This document shows positions 53,448-61,383 of a DNA stretch of 64,000 nt, piece after piece. Location: assembly GCA_022826155.1 (NCBI GenBank), contig JAJDVL010000047.1, forward strand, positions 1 through 64,000. The letters run 5' to 3'. The position numbers and the translations under genes were made by a program. Source of the DNA: Prochlorococcaceae cyanobacterium jk18x22bins.40 (GTDB taxonomy: Bacteria; Cyanobacteriota; Cyanobacteriia; PCC-6307; Cyanobiaceae). Under the pieces are notes generated by a model. It did no database searches and was not told where the DNA came from. It saw only the letters and a program-made list of their open reading frames with translations. Positions within the stretch are counted from its first letter, which is position 1. Every line of letters begins with the position of its first letter.

Positions 53448-54040
53448 ATTGGGACAACTCGAACATTTTTATCAGCGCCCAGGACGTGGCCGCAGAGCGG
53501 GAAGGATGGGGCGCCCGTAGCCGGGTACGCATCCATTTCCCCGCCATGAAAGAGCTGGCTTGCCGACAAAGGCCCATCGGGCGAGCTCTGGCGGTGGGAT
53601 CAGTCCCCCCGGAGTTGCGTGGCGTCTGGAACAGGCTTGAAGCTGAAGGGATTCAGGTGCAGCTTTTTGAACGGGGCCAACTGGGGGGGCGGGAGCAGGG
53701 CGTGGATCAGGCGTTGCAGACCGCCATGCTGCGTGATCTCAGCGACAACAATGGTGACCCTGGCATTGCCGTGCTCCTCAGTGGGGATGGGGCTGGCTTC
53801 GCCGATGGCTGCGGATTTCACGCTGATCTGGAGCGGATGCACAGGAAAGGGTGGCGGATTGAAATCCTGTCGTGGCGCCACAGTTGCAACCACCGCATGC
53901 AGCAGTGGGCTGGGGAGAAGGGCCGCTTCATTGCTCTGGATGATTTTTATCCTTGTGTCACCTACTTGAAGGAGCCCCGACCCGGCCAGCCCTGGGCAGA
54001 GCCCCGAGCGCCGCAGCCATTGCCTGCGCTGGAATCGTGA
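53279..54040 (+). CDS. NYN-domain (LabA/DUF88-like) protein with repeat-derived N-terminus
   Basis: The conserved domain begins HWDNSNIFISAQDVAAER near 53447, with the NYN acidic core completed by DQALQTAMLRDLSDNNGD, VLLSGDGAGFADGCGFHADLE and CNHRMQQWAGEKGRFIALDDF. NYN proteins are PIN-like metal-dependent nucleases, probably acting on RNA. Relatives start only a few residues before DNSN. Here the preceding 57 codons lie entirely in the GC-rich repeat block, starting from a GTG at 53279. The native start seems to have been displaced by the insertion; whether it is translated is uncertain. Confidence 0.72.
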   Translation: MNRQDARARPFPARPSTWFPFRMPWRAAHVVPLAGSLIRFPGRPLDDLWTAPDWLPHWDNSNIFISAQDVAAEREGWGARSRVRIHFPAMKELACRQRPIGRALAVGSVPPELRGVWNRLEAEGIQVQLFERGQLGGREQGVDQALQTAMLRDLSDNNGDPGIAVLLSGDGAGFADGCGFHADLERMHRKGWRIEILSWRHSCNHRMQQWAGEKGRFIALDDFYPCVTYLKEPRPGQPWAEPRAPQPLPALES

Positions 54041-54050
54041 TCCGCACCCA

Positions 54051-54419
54051 TCAGTAGTGCCCCAGGACCCCGGCCAGAAAACGACCTGGCGCCAGGGCTG
54101 CCGTCCCTGCTGCGATGGCGCCAACCATGACGCCCTTCATCAAATTGGCATGGCGTTTCACGTTGCCCTGCCGAATGGCCAAGATGCTCCAGCCCATGCA
54201 GATCAAGGTCCAGAGGCTAAGCCCATGGAGCCAACTCCATCCCCCTGGGGGGTGAACGCTGTGAATCAGGAAGGAGGACAGGGTGGCACACAGCATCAGC
54301 CCAACCCATACCCGACCCATCAACTGGTGCAACTGTGTGCCCTTCGCCAACAGCAGGCTCGCCAGACCTAGCCCGATTGCCACCAAGGCCGTGATGAGGT
54401 GAAACCAGATGACGGCCAT
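54051..54419 (-). CDS. DUF2306-type membrane protein
   Basis: A 122-residue protein with four hydrophobic segments (about 3-24, 33-52, 65-83, 95-115) and the conserved LAKGTQLHQLMGRVWVGLML near 24-43 (His in HxxxGR) and VKRHANLMKGVMVGAIAAG near 88 (RHxxxM). These paired His motifs match the DUF2306 family of predicted membrane proteins. Function is unknown. Tail-to-tail with the NYN gene. Confidence 0.72.
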   Translation of the reverse strand: MAVIWFHLITALVAIGLGLASLLLAKGTQLHQLMGRVWVGLMLCATLSSFLIHSVHPPGGWSWLHGLSLWTLICMGWSILAIRQGNVKRHANLMKGVMVGAIAAGTAALAPGRFLAGVLGHY

Positions 54420-54562
54420 AGATGCCTGAAAGAACGAAGTATTACTAATTTAGAGTAGCACCATGGCAATGTCCGCATCCCTGACCCTAGGCAGAGCATC
54501 CCAAGCACCTCCTGAACTTATTCCAGAACTCGGGTTAGGATCATGTCAAAGCAGAAGCACTC

Positions 54563-55606
54563 GTGGAGTTTGCCAAATACCAGGGTCTCGGCAACGACTT
54601 CGTGATCGTGGATGGACGCTCCGGGTCGCCCATTGAGCCCAATGGGGCTCAGGTGAGACAGCTCTGTGATCGACGCTTGGGCATTGGCGCCGATGGGGTC
54701 ATCCTGGCGCTCCCCCCCCGGCAGGGGGGCGATCTGCGCATGCGCATTTTTAACGGAGACGGCAGCGAGCCGGAGATGTGCGGCAACGGCATCCGCTGTC
54801 TGGCCCGCTTTGTGGCGGACCAGCATCAGGGGGTCTGCCCGGACACCCTCACCATCGAAACCATGGCGGGTCCCATGGGCGCCAGGCTGCAGGACCAGGG
54901 ACAGGTGACGGTGGACATGGGGGAGCCCCGCCTGGAGCCGGCAGCCATTCCCACCACCCTGGGGGTTGATGCCCGGCAAGTTGTGGCTGAACGACTCCTG
55001 GTGATTGGCCAGGTGTTGGAGGTGACCGCCGTGAGCATGGGCAATCCCCATGTGGTGATCCCCGTGGCGGACGTGGCCCAGGTGGATCTGGAGCAACTGG
55101 GGCCTGCACTGGAAACCCATCCCGCCTTCCCCAATCGCACCAACGTGCATTTTCTCCAGGTGCTCAGTGATCAGCACCACCGCCTGAGGACGTGGGAGCG
55201 GGGGGTGGGTCCCACCATGGCCTGTGGAACCGGGGCCTGTGCCGCAGTGGTGGCTGCCCGTCTGCTGGGGCTGGGGCAACGCAAGGCTCGGGTGACCCTC
55301 CCCGGCGGCACCCTGACCGTCCACTGGCGCGACGACAACCACGTCTTCATGACGGGTCCTGCGCAGCGCACCTTTGTCGGCCAGGTGGTGTTGGACGCAC
55401 TGGGAGCTGAGGCGGAAAACGAAGCCACCGGGGACACTGAAGCGGTGGCCCAAGCCAAGGCCATGGCGTTTCTGGCCAACACCTCCCTGGACGAGATGCT
55501 GGAACTGGCAGCCAACTCCTTAGCCCAGCGCACCCAGCGCCGCGGCGGACCTCCCGTCAACCCTCCCGGTGAACCCGTGCCGGACTGGGACCACCGTGGC
55601 CACTGA
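54563..55606 (+). CDS. dapF: Diaminopimelate epimerase with C-terminal extension
   Basis: Interconverts LL- and meso-diaminopimelate for lysine and peptidoglycan. Both catalytic Cys are visible: EMCGNGIRCLARF near 73 and MACGTGACAAVVAARLLGLG near 220. FAKYQGLGNDFVIVDG marks the start (GTG at 54563). Normal DapF proteins end shortly after GQVVLDA near 280; here about 62 further residues follow (an Ala/Glu-rich helix, then GGPPVNPPGEPVPDWDHRGH). The tail overlaps the start of the cysteine desulfurase gene by 11 bp. Confidence 0.93.
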   Translation: MEFAKYQGLGNDFVIVDGRSGSPIEPNGAQVRQLCDRRLGIGADGVILALPPRQGGDLRMRIFNGDGSEPEMCGNGIRCLARFVADQHQGVCPDTLTIETMAGPMGARLQDQGQVTVDMGEPRLEPAAIPTTLGVDARQVVAERLLVIGQVLEVTAVSMGNPHVVIPVADVAQVDLEQLGPALETHPAFPNRTNVHFLQVLSDQHHRLRTWERGVGPTMACGTGACAAVVAARLLGLGQRKARVTLPGGTLTVHWRDDNHVFMTGPAQRTFVGQVVLDALGAEAENEATGDTEAVAQAKAMAFLANTSLDEMLELAANSLAQRTQRRGGPPVNPPGEPVPDWDHRGH

Positions 55607-56810
55607 GCCGCGCCTCTATCTGGATGGTTGCGCCACCACGCCCCCCAGCGCCGGGGTACGGGCCGCGGTGGCCGCTGCCCAGGAGGCCCTATGGGGCAAC
55701 CCCTCCAGCCGCCACCAGGAGGGTCGTCAGGCGTGTCTCGCGTTGGAACGCTCGCGAGAGCAGGTGGCCCAACTGCTGGACGTGCCGCCGGACTGGGTGG
55801 TGTTCACCAGTGGGGGCACCGAGGCCAATCACTTGGCCATCCACGGGGTGCTGGGTGCTGCGGGGGGAGCCGCCATCTGCTCGATGGTGGAACATCCCGC
55901 AGTGGGCAAACTTCTGCACAATCGTCAACAGACGGCAACACGGCTGGGGTTGCTCCGACCTGACGGCCATGGTCGTCTTACCGGCCCGAGCCTGCTGGAG
56001 CGTCTCCATGACGGACTGGTGGACCTGGTGTCGGTCATTGCGGCCCAGAGCGAGGTTGGCAGCCTCCAACCCCTGGCCACCATGGGCGCCGTCTGCAGCA
56101 GCCGTGGCATTCCCCTGCATAGCGACGGAGTTCAACTCTGTGGCAAGGCACCCTTATACCCCCGCCAGCTTGGGGTGGACCTGCTCACCGTCTCCGCCCA
56201 TAAATTCTGCGGTCCCAAGGGAATTGGCGCCTTGATCAGTAACCCGCGCCTCACCTTGACACCCCTGCATCGGGGGGGTGGCCAGGAGTCGGGGCTGCGC
56301 TCCGGCACGCCGGCGGTGCCGCTGGCGGTGGGCTTTGGCGTGGCGGCCCAGGAGGCGAGGCGGGCGCTGGAGCAGTCGTCGGAGCCCCTCTGGCAACGCT
56401 GGACACGCCAGTTGCGGGAGCAGCTCTGGAGTGTGCCGGGGATTGAACCAACCGGCCATCCCGAGGATCGCCTCCCTGGTCACGTCAGTTGCCTGGTGGG
56501 CACGCCGGGGGGTGAACCACTGGAGGGTAGCCATGTGGTGCGGGCCCTGGATGACTGTGGCTATGCCGTGAGCAGTGGTTCCGCTTGCCGCTCCGGTTCG
56601 GCCCAGCCCAGCACGGTCCTGCTGGCCATGGGAATCGACCCGGCCCGGGCCCGCAGTGGACTGAGGCTGTGCCTCGGCCCTTGGCTCTGTGGAGGAGATA
56701 CTGCCGTGGTGGAAGACCGCCTCCGGGAGTTGCCCCAGGTGGTGCATCAGCTCTGTTGCCGCCTCACCCCCCTGAGCAAGCCCGAATCGGCTCGGCAGAG
56801 TGGTGGATGA
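55596..56810 (+). CDS. Cysteine desulfurase (IscS/NifS family)
   Basis: PLP enzyme releasing sulfur from cysteine for Fe-S clusters, thiamine or tRNA thiolation. The 404-residue protein begins LYLDGCATTPPSAGVRAAV. It has TSGGTEANHLAIHG near 72, SDGVQL near 175, SAHKFCGPKGIGAL (the PLP lysine) near 198 and SSGSACRSGSAQPSTVLLAM with the catalytic Cys near 325-345. The start is GTG at 55596, overlapping the dapF end. The compact active-site loop fits the IscS/NifS-like class. Confidence 0.93.
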   Translation: MATEPRLYLDGCATTPPSAGVRAAVAAAQEALWGNPSSRHQEGRQACLALERSREQVAQLLDVPPDWVVFTSGGTEANHLAIHGVLGAAGGAAICSMVEHPAVGKLLHNRQQTATRLGLLRPDGHGRLTGPSLLERLHDGLVDLVSVIAAQSEVGSLQPLATMGAVCSSRGIPLHSDGVQLCGKAPLYPRQLGVDLLTVSAHKFCGPKGIGALISNPRLTLTPLHRGGGQESGLRSGTPAVPLAVGFGVAAQEARRALEQSSEPLWQRWTRQLREQLWSVPGIEPTGHPEDRLPGHVSCLVGTPGGEPLEGSHVVRALDDCGYAVSSGSACRSGSAQPSTVLLAMGIDPARARSGLRLCLGPWLCGGDTAVVEDRLRELPQVVHQLCCRLTPLSKPESARQSGG

Positions 56811-56842
56811 TGCTGCAAGCTTGTCTTCGGCATCCTTAGCCC

Positions 56843-57469
56843 ATGGATCTCCCCAGTGACCTCAGCGCTGCCCGCCGCCAATGTACCGCCGCGCTGGAGG
56901 CGGCCTTGGCTGATGGCCTGACCCGCCTGCAAGTGGATTTGCGGTTTGAAGGGCTGCGTTGGCCTACCGTTGCCCATGGGCTGTGCCAGGCGTTGCAGCA
57001 GCGGGAAAGCCGGGAGATCGTTGTGTTGGCCTTTGCCGACATGGGGGCAGCAGCCTTGGCCAGGCGGGATTTTGATCGTTCTGCGGCCGAAGCCGTCACC
57101 TTTGCTGATCTCGCCATTGGCCGCTGCCCGGCCAATGGCGCCCTGTACATGGCTGTGACACCCACGGCACCGGATTTCACTGTCTTTGAAGCTGCCTGCA
57201 CAACCCTTGGGGAGCGTCCCGTCATTGCCTTGAATCCAAGGCTGGAGGATGCTGCGGTGGGCATCGGCAGCGTTGCTCGCGCACGGCGGCGCGGCTTCCT
57301 GGCCCGTTGGCGCGTAGTGTACGGGCTCTATCCCCTGGAGCAAGCCGCCCTGGCCTATAGCCACCCTGGCCCTTGGCGGCTGTTCCGGGAAGACCCCAAT
57401 GGTTTCCGCCTTGTGGCATCTCTCCCCCACCGACCGGATGGGAGCGCCATCGACCAACTTCTGGGGTAG
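56843..57469 (+). CDS. DUF1995 family protein
   Basis: A 208-residue soluble protein typical of the cyanobacterial and plastid DUF1995 family. It starts LPSDLSAARRQCTAALEAAL, continues LTRLQVDLRFEGLRWPTVAH, and has VALNPRLEDAAVGIGSVARA near 132 and RRRGFLARWRVVYGLYPLEQ near 150-170. Members are proposed to act in photosystem or chloroplast maintenance, without an established biochemical role. Starts 32 bp after the desulfurase and is followed by DUF4330 after 71 bp. Confidence 0.85.
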   Translation: MDLPSDLSAARRQCTAALEAALADGLTRLQVDLRFEGLRWPTVAHGLCQALQQRESREIVVLAFADMGAAALARRDFDRSAAEAVTFADLAIGRCPANGALYMAVTPTAPDFTVFEAACTTLGERPVIALNPRLEDAAVGIGSVARARRRGFLARWRVVYGLYPLEQAALAYSHPGPWRLFREDPNGFRLVASLPHRPDGSAIDQLLG

Positions 57470-57540
57470 GGCCGCAACCAGGTCTGGCAGAGGCTCCGGA
57501 GCATCGGTACCATCCGGTCCAGCACGTCTTCCGTCGCGCC

Positions 57541-58041
57541 ATGAAATTTTGGCTGCGTCTCCATCCGGTGGATCTGGGGGCCCTTGTAGCCATGGCCCTG
57601 GCCGCCGCCGGCCTGCTCTGGAGCCCCAAGCTGGTGACCGGTTTGGCCGCCGCTGGTGGCTATCTTGAACCCATTGACGTGATTGTGGACATTAAGCACA
57701 TCCCCGTAGCAGACCCGGATGCCCTTCTGGCCAGCATCAAGGAGGAAGGGGAAACACGGCTTGTGGTACGCAACCAGCCCTCCGGAACCCTTCAGGTGCT
57801 GGATGGGCACCTGCGGCACCGCCTGGTGGCCCTGGCGGATGGCACCACAATCCCGGATCCCAATAACCAGGAGTTCGCCACGTTTGATGCCCAGTTGGTT
57901 CTCCAAGGGCAGGGGCAGGAAACCAAAACCGGGTTTGCTCTGGGGGACACCAACCTCAAAATTGGCGTTCCCATTGAAGTGGAGGGAAGGCTGTACCGCC
58001 TGAGGGGCGTGGTCAGCGGGCTGGCCAAAGGGAACGACTAA
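57541..58041 (+). CDS. DUF4330 family membrane-anchored protein
   Basis: A 166-residue protein with one N-terminal membrane anchor (FWLRLHPVDLGALVAMALAA, about 3-35) and an outer domain containing PIDVIVDIKHIPVADPDALL, FDAQLVLQGQGQETKTGFAL and IGVPIEVEGRLYRLRGVVSG. The pattern matches DUF4330 of cyanobacteria. The ATG at 57541 is used because the frame upstream runs through the end of the DUF1995 gene. Its TAA overlaps the dacB ATG by one base, indicating an operon. Confidence 0.8.
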   Translation: MKFWLRLHPVDLGALVAMALAAAGLLWSPKLVTGLAAAGGYLEPIDVIVDIKHIPVADPDALLASIKEEGETRLVVRNQPSGTLQVLDGHLRHRLVALADGTTIPDPNNQEFATFDAQLVLQGQGQETKTGFALGDTNLKIGVPIEVEGRLYRLRGVVSGLAKGND

Positions 58042-59471
58042 TGGGGAATCAACGCAAGCGCGCAGTGCTGCTGGGGTTGATGCTGCCCCTCTTGTCAGCG
58101 CCTGCAAGTTATGGCCAGGGCCTGCTGGACCTCCTGGATCAGGTGGCCAGCGGTGAACCCGTTACGGTGGTGTCCCATGACTACCCTGGACATGGGGCTG
58201 CCACAGAAACCGCTGCCCCGAAGACCGTGGTGGCGGCCACGCCTCCGGGGCAGATTCCTTCTCTGCCAACACCCTCTACGGCATCGCAAGAGCCCGCCAC
58301 CCCATGGCTTGCTCCGCTCCCCCCATTGGCGGCCCTCATCCGTCTGGAATCCCATGTGAGCTGCGCTCCGCTGCAGAGGGAGGTGTTGGCCATCCTGGGC
58401 AGCGAACACGCTGCCTGGAGTGTGACGGTTGCCGACTCCGTCGGTCGCCTGATGGCGGATGTCAACGGCCATGTGCCCCGTATTCCTGCCTCCAACCAGA
58501 AACTCATCAGTACTGCCCTGGCCGTTGACCGCCTGGGTGTGAACCACCGCCTCAAAACCTCCCTCTGGCGCCTGCCCAACGGCACTCTTCGATTGGAAGG
58601 AGAGGGAGATCCCGGCTTTGGCCCCCAGCAGGTGGCGCGTATGGCGGCTGCCCTCTCCGGCCACGGTGTACACACAGGCACCGTCAGCATGGAATTTGAA
58701 GAGTTGGTTCCCCGACACTGGTGGCCTGCCGATTGGCACAGTGCTGACCGCAACTGGTATTACGGCGCTCCAGTAACGCGGCTGGCGGTGAGCGCCAACA
58801 GCAGTGGAGATTACGCGGTCTACGACCCTCCCAAGCGGCTGGCAGGGATTTGGAGCCAAGCGCTGAATCGGCAGGGGTACGGGTTTGAGTGGGCGGAGGT
58901 GCCTGCGGACTCACCCAACCCACAGGGAAGTCAGTTGATCCATGAAGAGCTGTCCCAGCCGCTGCAATCCCTCATGTCCCGCGCCAACAGGGACAGCCAC
59001 AACAACACCGCAGAGGTGCTGCTCAGAGTAGGCAGTGGAACTTGGAACCTGGCGCAAGCCAGCCAGGTCACCCTGCAATGGCTCAAGGACAAGAATCTTC
59101 CCGTGGACGGGGTCACCATTGCCGACGGCAGCGGCCTGAGCCGCTCTAACCGCAGCACCACCCGCCTCTACACCAGTCTGCTGCTCACCATGCAGTACCA
59201 CGCCAACGGGAGCAAATGGTATGAAACCATGGCCGTGGCCAACCGCACGGGAACCTTGGAGCGCTTTTCCAGTTCACCGTCCCTGACGGGGAAGTTTGTG
59301 GGCAAAACAGGCACCATTCGTGGTGTGAAGGCCCTCTCCGGCCGGATGAGAACCCCCCATGGGTATCGGTTTTTCAGCGTGCTGGCCAATGGTTCGGCGG
59401 AACCGCGCTCCCGCATGGTGGGCATCCTGGAGGCGGTGCTCAAGCACTCCTCCTGTCCTCGTTTGCTCTGA
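58041..59471 (+). CDS. dacB: D-alanyl-D-alanine carboxypeptidase/endopeptidase (PBP4, DacB type)
   Basis: Class C penicillin-binding protein trimming peptidoglycan peptides in the periplasm. A signal peptide (RAVLLGLMLPLLSAPASYG, about 7-25) is followed by a Pro/Ala-rich linker (about 50-95) and the peptidase domain. The catalytic SxxK is PASNQKLISTALAVDRLG near 152. The SxN motif lies in DSHNNTAEVLLR near 320. The KTG motif is in KFVGKTGTIRGVKALSGRM near 420. All three active-site motifs are present. Its 3' end overlaps the convergent coiled-coil gene by 32 bp. Confidence 0.92.
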   Translation: MGNQRKRAVLLGLMLPLLSAPASYGQGLLDLLDQVASGEPVTVVSHDYPGHGAATETAAPKTVVAATPPGQIPSLPTPSTASQEPATPWLAPLPPLAALIRLESHVSCAPLQREVLAILGSEHAAWSVTVADSVGRLMADVNGHVPRIPASNQKLISTALAVDRLGVNHRLKTSLWRLPNGTLRLEGEGDPGFGPQQVARMAAALSGHGVHTGTVSMEFEELVPRHWWPADWHSADRNWYYGAPVTRLAVSANSSGDYAVYDPPKRLAGIWSQALNRQGYGFEWAEVPADSPNPQGSQLIHEELSQPLQSLMSRANRDSHNNTAEVLLRVGSGTWNLAQASQVTLQWLKDKNLPVDGVTIADGSGLSRSNRSTTRLYTSLLLTMQYHANGSKWYETMAVANRTGTLERFSSSPSLTGKFVGKTGTIRGVKALSGRMRTPHGYRFFSVLANGSAEPRSRMVGILEAVLKHSSCPRLL

Positions 59472-60333
59472 GTTGGGTGGCGGCGAAAGTTCCCTGGGGA
59501 GCGGTCCGCTGCCGGGGTGTGGCCATTGGGCGGCCATGGGCATGGACGGTTGCCTGCTCCTGGCGCGTGGCGCACACCACCTGCTGAAGGTCTCGCAGCT
59601 TATTGCCGAGATCGTCCAACACCTGCTGGGCGTAGTGGTCAGCCTCCTGTCTGGTGGCCGTAGCTTGCCGCGTCAACTCTTCACAGTGGGCATGGGCCTT
59701 CTGGCATAACGTCCGCATGTCCTGCCGCATGTCATCAACTTCCCGCTGGGTAAGTTCCTTGCGTCTGACCTTCTCTTGGTTGATGCGCTCCAACTCTTGC
59801 AGCGCCTGGAGGCGCCGCTGCTCCAACTGTTGATTCTGCTCCTCCTTGCGGGTGACGTACTCCTGCTCCAACTGGCTGCGACGGGCTGCGAACTGCTGCT
59901 CGGTTTGCTCGATCTTCTTCTGCAACGCTTGCTCCTGCTGGGCGACGGCCTGCCGCGCCTTGTCCAGCATCGTGTCCCGTTGTGCCGCCGCCTCGGCCAT
60001 CACCTGCTTGGCGCGGTTTTCACCCTCCTGGACGGACTGCTGGATCAACTGTTCCCGCTTGTCCTTGGCCTGCTGAATGAGGGATACCCCCTGGCTATGC
60101 ATCTGCTTCAGGTAGTCCTGCCGCTGGTTGATCAAGGCCTGGGCCTGCTGAAAGGCTGGGGAGAGGCTTTCGCGAATCCGGTTCAGAGCCTCGATGACTT
60201 CATCCTCGTCCACCAGCAACATCCCGGTCAGCGGCAGGCGGAGGCCCTGCAGGATGCTCTCCTCCAGTTGATCCAGTTGGTCCAGCATGACGCCAGGTTC
60301 TTTGCTGGAAGACGACACAGGGGACGGACCCAT
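59440..60333 (-). CDS. Coiled-coil protein conserved next to coaD
   Basis: A 297-residue, strongly helical, Gln/Glu/Arg-rich protein. A folded N-terminal part (LDQLEESILQGLRLPLTGML and VDEDEVIEALNRIRESL) is followed by a continuous coiled coil of about 190 residues (for example QLEQEYVTRKEEQNQQLEQR) and a disordered basic tail. It resembles cyanobacterial DivIVA-like or membrane-associated filament proteins encoded beside coaD, but I cannot name it. An internal ATG at 60288 would start just before the conserved part. Confidence 0.75.
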   Translation of the reverse strand: MGPSPVSSSSKEPGVMLDQLDQLEESILQGLRLPLTGMLLVDEDEVIEALNRIRESLSPAFQQAQALINQRQDYLKQMHSQGVSLIQQAKDKREQLIQQSVQEGENRAKQVMAEAAAQRDTMLDKARQAVAQQEQALQKKIEQTEQQFAARRSQLEQEYVTRKEEQNQQLEQRRLQALQELERINQEKVRRKELTQREVDDMRQDMRTLCQKAHAHCEELTRQATATRQEADHYAQQVLDDLGNKLRDLQQVVCATRQEQATVHAHGRPMATPRQRTAPQGTFAATQLRANEDRRSA

Positions 60334-60350
60334 GGCACAAGGGGAATCGG

Positions 60351-60839
60351 CTAACCCGAATTAAAGTGCCTGTCCAGGTCTTCCGCCACCGCTGTAGGGA
60401 CCATATGGGACACATCACCACCAAAGCGGGCCACTTCCTTGACCACGGAACTGCTCAGGAAGCTGTGGCGGGCCGCCGTGGCCAGAAACAGGGTCTCCAC
60501 CGTGTCACACAGGGAGGAGTTGGTGTGCGCCAACTGCAGTTCGAATTCGAAGTCGCTCAAGGCCCGCAAGCCCCGCAAAATCACGGTGCAGCCCTGCTGG
60601 CGGGCAAAGTTGGCTGTCAGGCCGTCGAAGCTTTTGACGGAGACGTTGGTCAGATCCGCCGTGGCCAACTCCAACTGCTGCTTCCGTTGCTGGAGAGAAA
60701 ACGCCGGGGTCTTGCCGGGATTGCGCAACACGGCCACAAGCACCTCGTCAAAGAGGCGGCTGGCCCGCTGAATCAGATCCAGGTGGCCGAGGGTGACAGG
60801 GTCAAAGCTTCCGGGGTAGAGGGCACGCACGATTGGCAC
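60351..60839 (-). CDS. coaD: Phosphopantetheine adenylyltransferase
   Basis: Penultimate enzyme of coenzyme A synthesis. The 162-residue protein has the nucleotidyltransferase motif [20 protein letters not shown] near 8 (TxGH), [20 protein letters not shown] near 86 (the RGLR motif) and [20 protein letters not shown] near 122 (the ISSTxVRE-like motif). The start is GTG at 60839. Length is typical. Co-oriented with the coiled-coil gene downstream, separated by 17 bp. Confidence 0.95.
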   Translation of the reverse strand: MPIVRALYPGSFDPVTLGHLDLIQRASRLFDEVLVAVLRNPGKTPAFSLQQRKQQLELATADLTNVSVKSFDGLTANFARQQGCTVILRGLRALSDFEFELQLAHTNSSLCDTVETLFLATAARHSFLSSSVVKEVARFGGDVSHMVPTAVAEDLDRHFNSG

Positions 60840-60900
60840 TGGTGAGACCCCAAACGGGGGATGGCTGCCACACTAAATTGGTCACAATGCGGTAAACCCC

Positions 60901-61383
60901 ATGGATCTTGATGTTGCAGCCAAAACAGCTCTGTTGAAGAAAATCCCCCATGGCCTGTTCATCTGTGGGGTTGCGGAAGGTGACGTGGTCAACGGCTTTA
61001 CGGCAAGCTGGGTGACCCAGGGCTCATTCTCCCCTCCCCTGGTGGTGACAGGCGTGCGGTCCGATTCCGCCAGCCACGGCATGATTCAGCGTACGGGCCG
61101 TTTCAGCTTGAACGTGATGGAGGTGGGGCAACAGGAGTTGGTGGCCAAGTTCTTTCGCCCGCAAGCGGCGGTCGGGGGACGCCTCGCCGAGGTTTCCTAT
61201 CGCTTGGGCGCCTTGGGGCTGCCCCTGCTGGAGAATTGCCTGGGGGGGCTGGAATGTCAACTGGTGGGCCATGTGGCCGCTGGTGACCACACCGTGTTCG
61301 TGGGTAAGGTGAAGACGGCGGTGCTGCACCGGGAGGGGGAGGCTCTCACCCTGTCCCACACCCGCTGGACCTATGGGGGCTGA
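60901..61383 (+). CDS. Flavin reductase-like domain protein
   Basis: A 160-residue protein of the flavin reductase split-barrel family. It reads KKIPHGLFICGVAEGDVVNG, FTASWVTQGSFSPPLVVTGV (FMN-binding region near 33-52), FSLNVMEVGQQELVAKFF near 68 and CLGGLECQLVGHVAAGDHTV near 113. Cyanobacterial relatives include the C-terminal domains of flavodiiron proteins, but here it stands alone without the diiron and flavodoxin parts. The substrate is unknown. Its end overlaps uvrC by 11 bp. Confidence 0.85.
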   Translation: MDLDVAAKTALLKKIPHGLFICGVAEGDVVNGFTASWVTQGSFSPPLVVTGVRSDSASHGMIQRTGRFSLNVMEVGQQELVAKFFRPQAAVGGRLAEVSYRLGALGLPLLENCLGGLECQLVGHVAAGDHTVFVGKVKTAVLHREGEALTLSHTRWTYGG

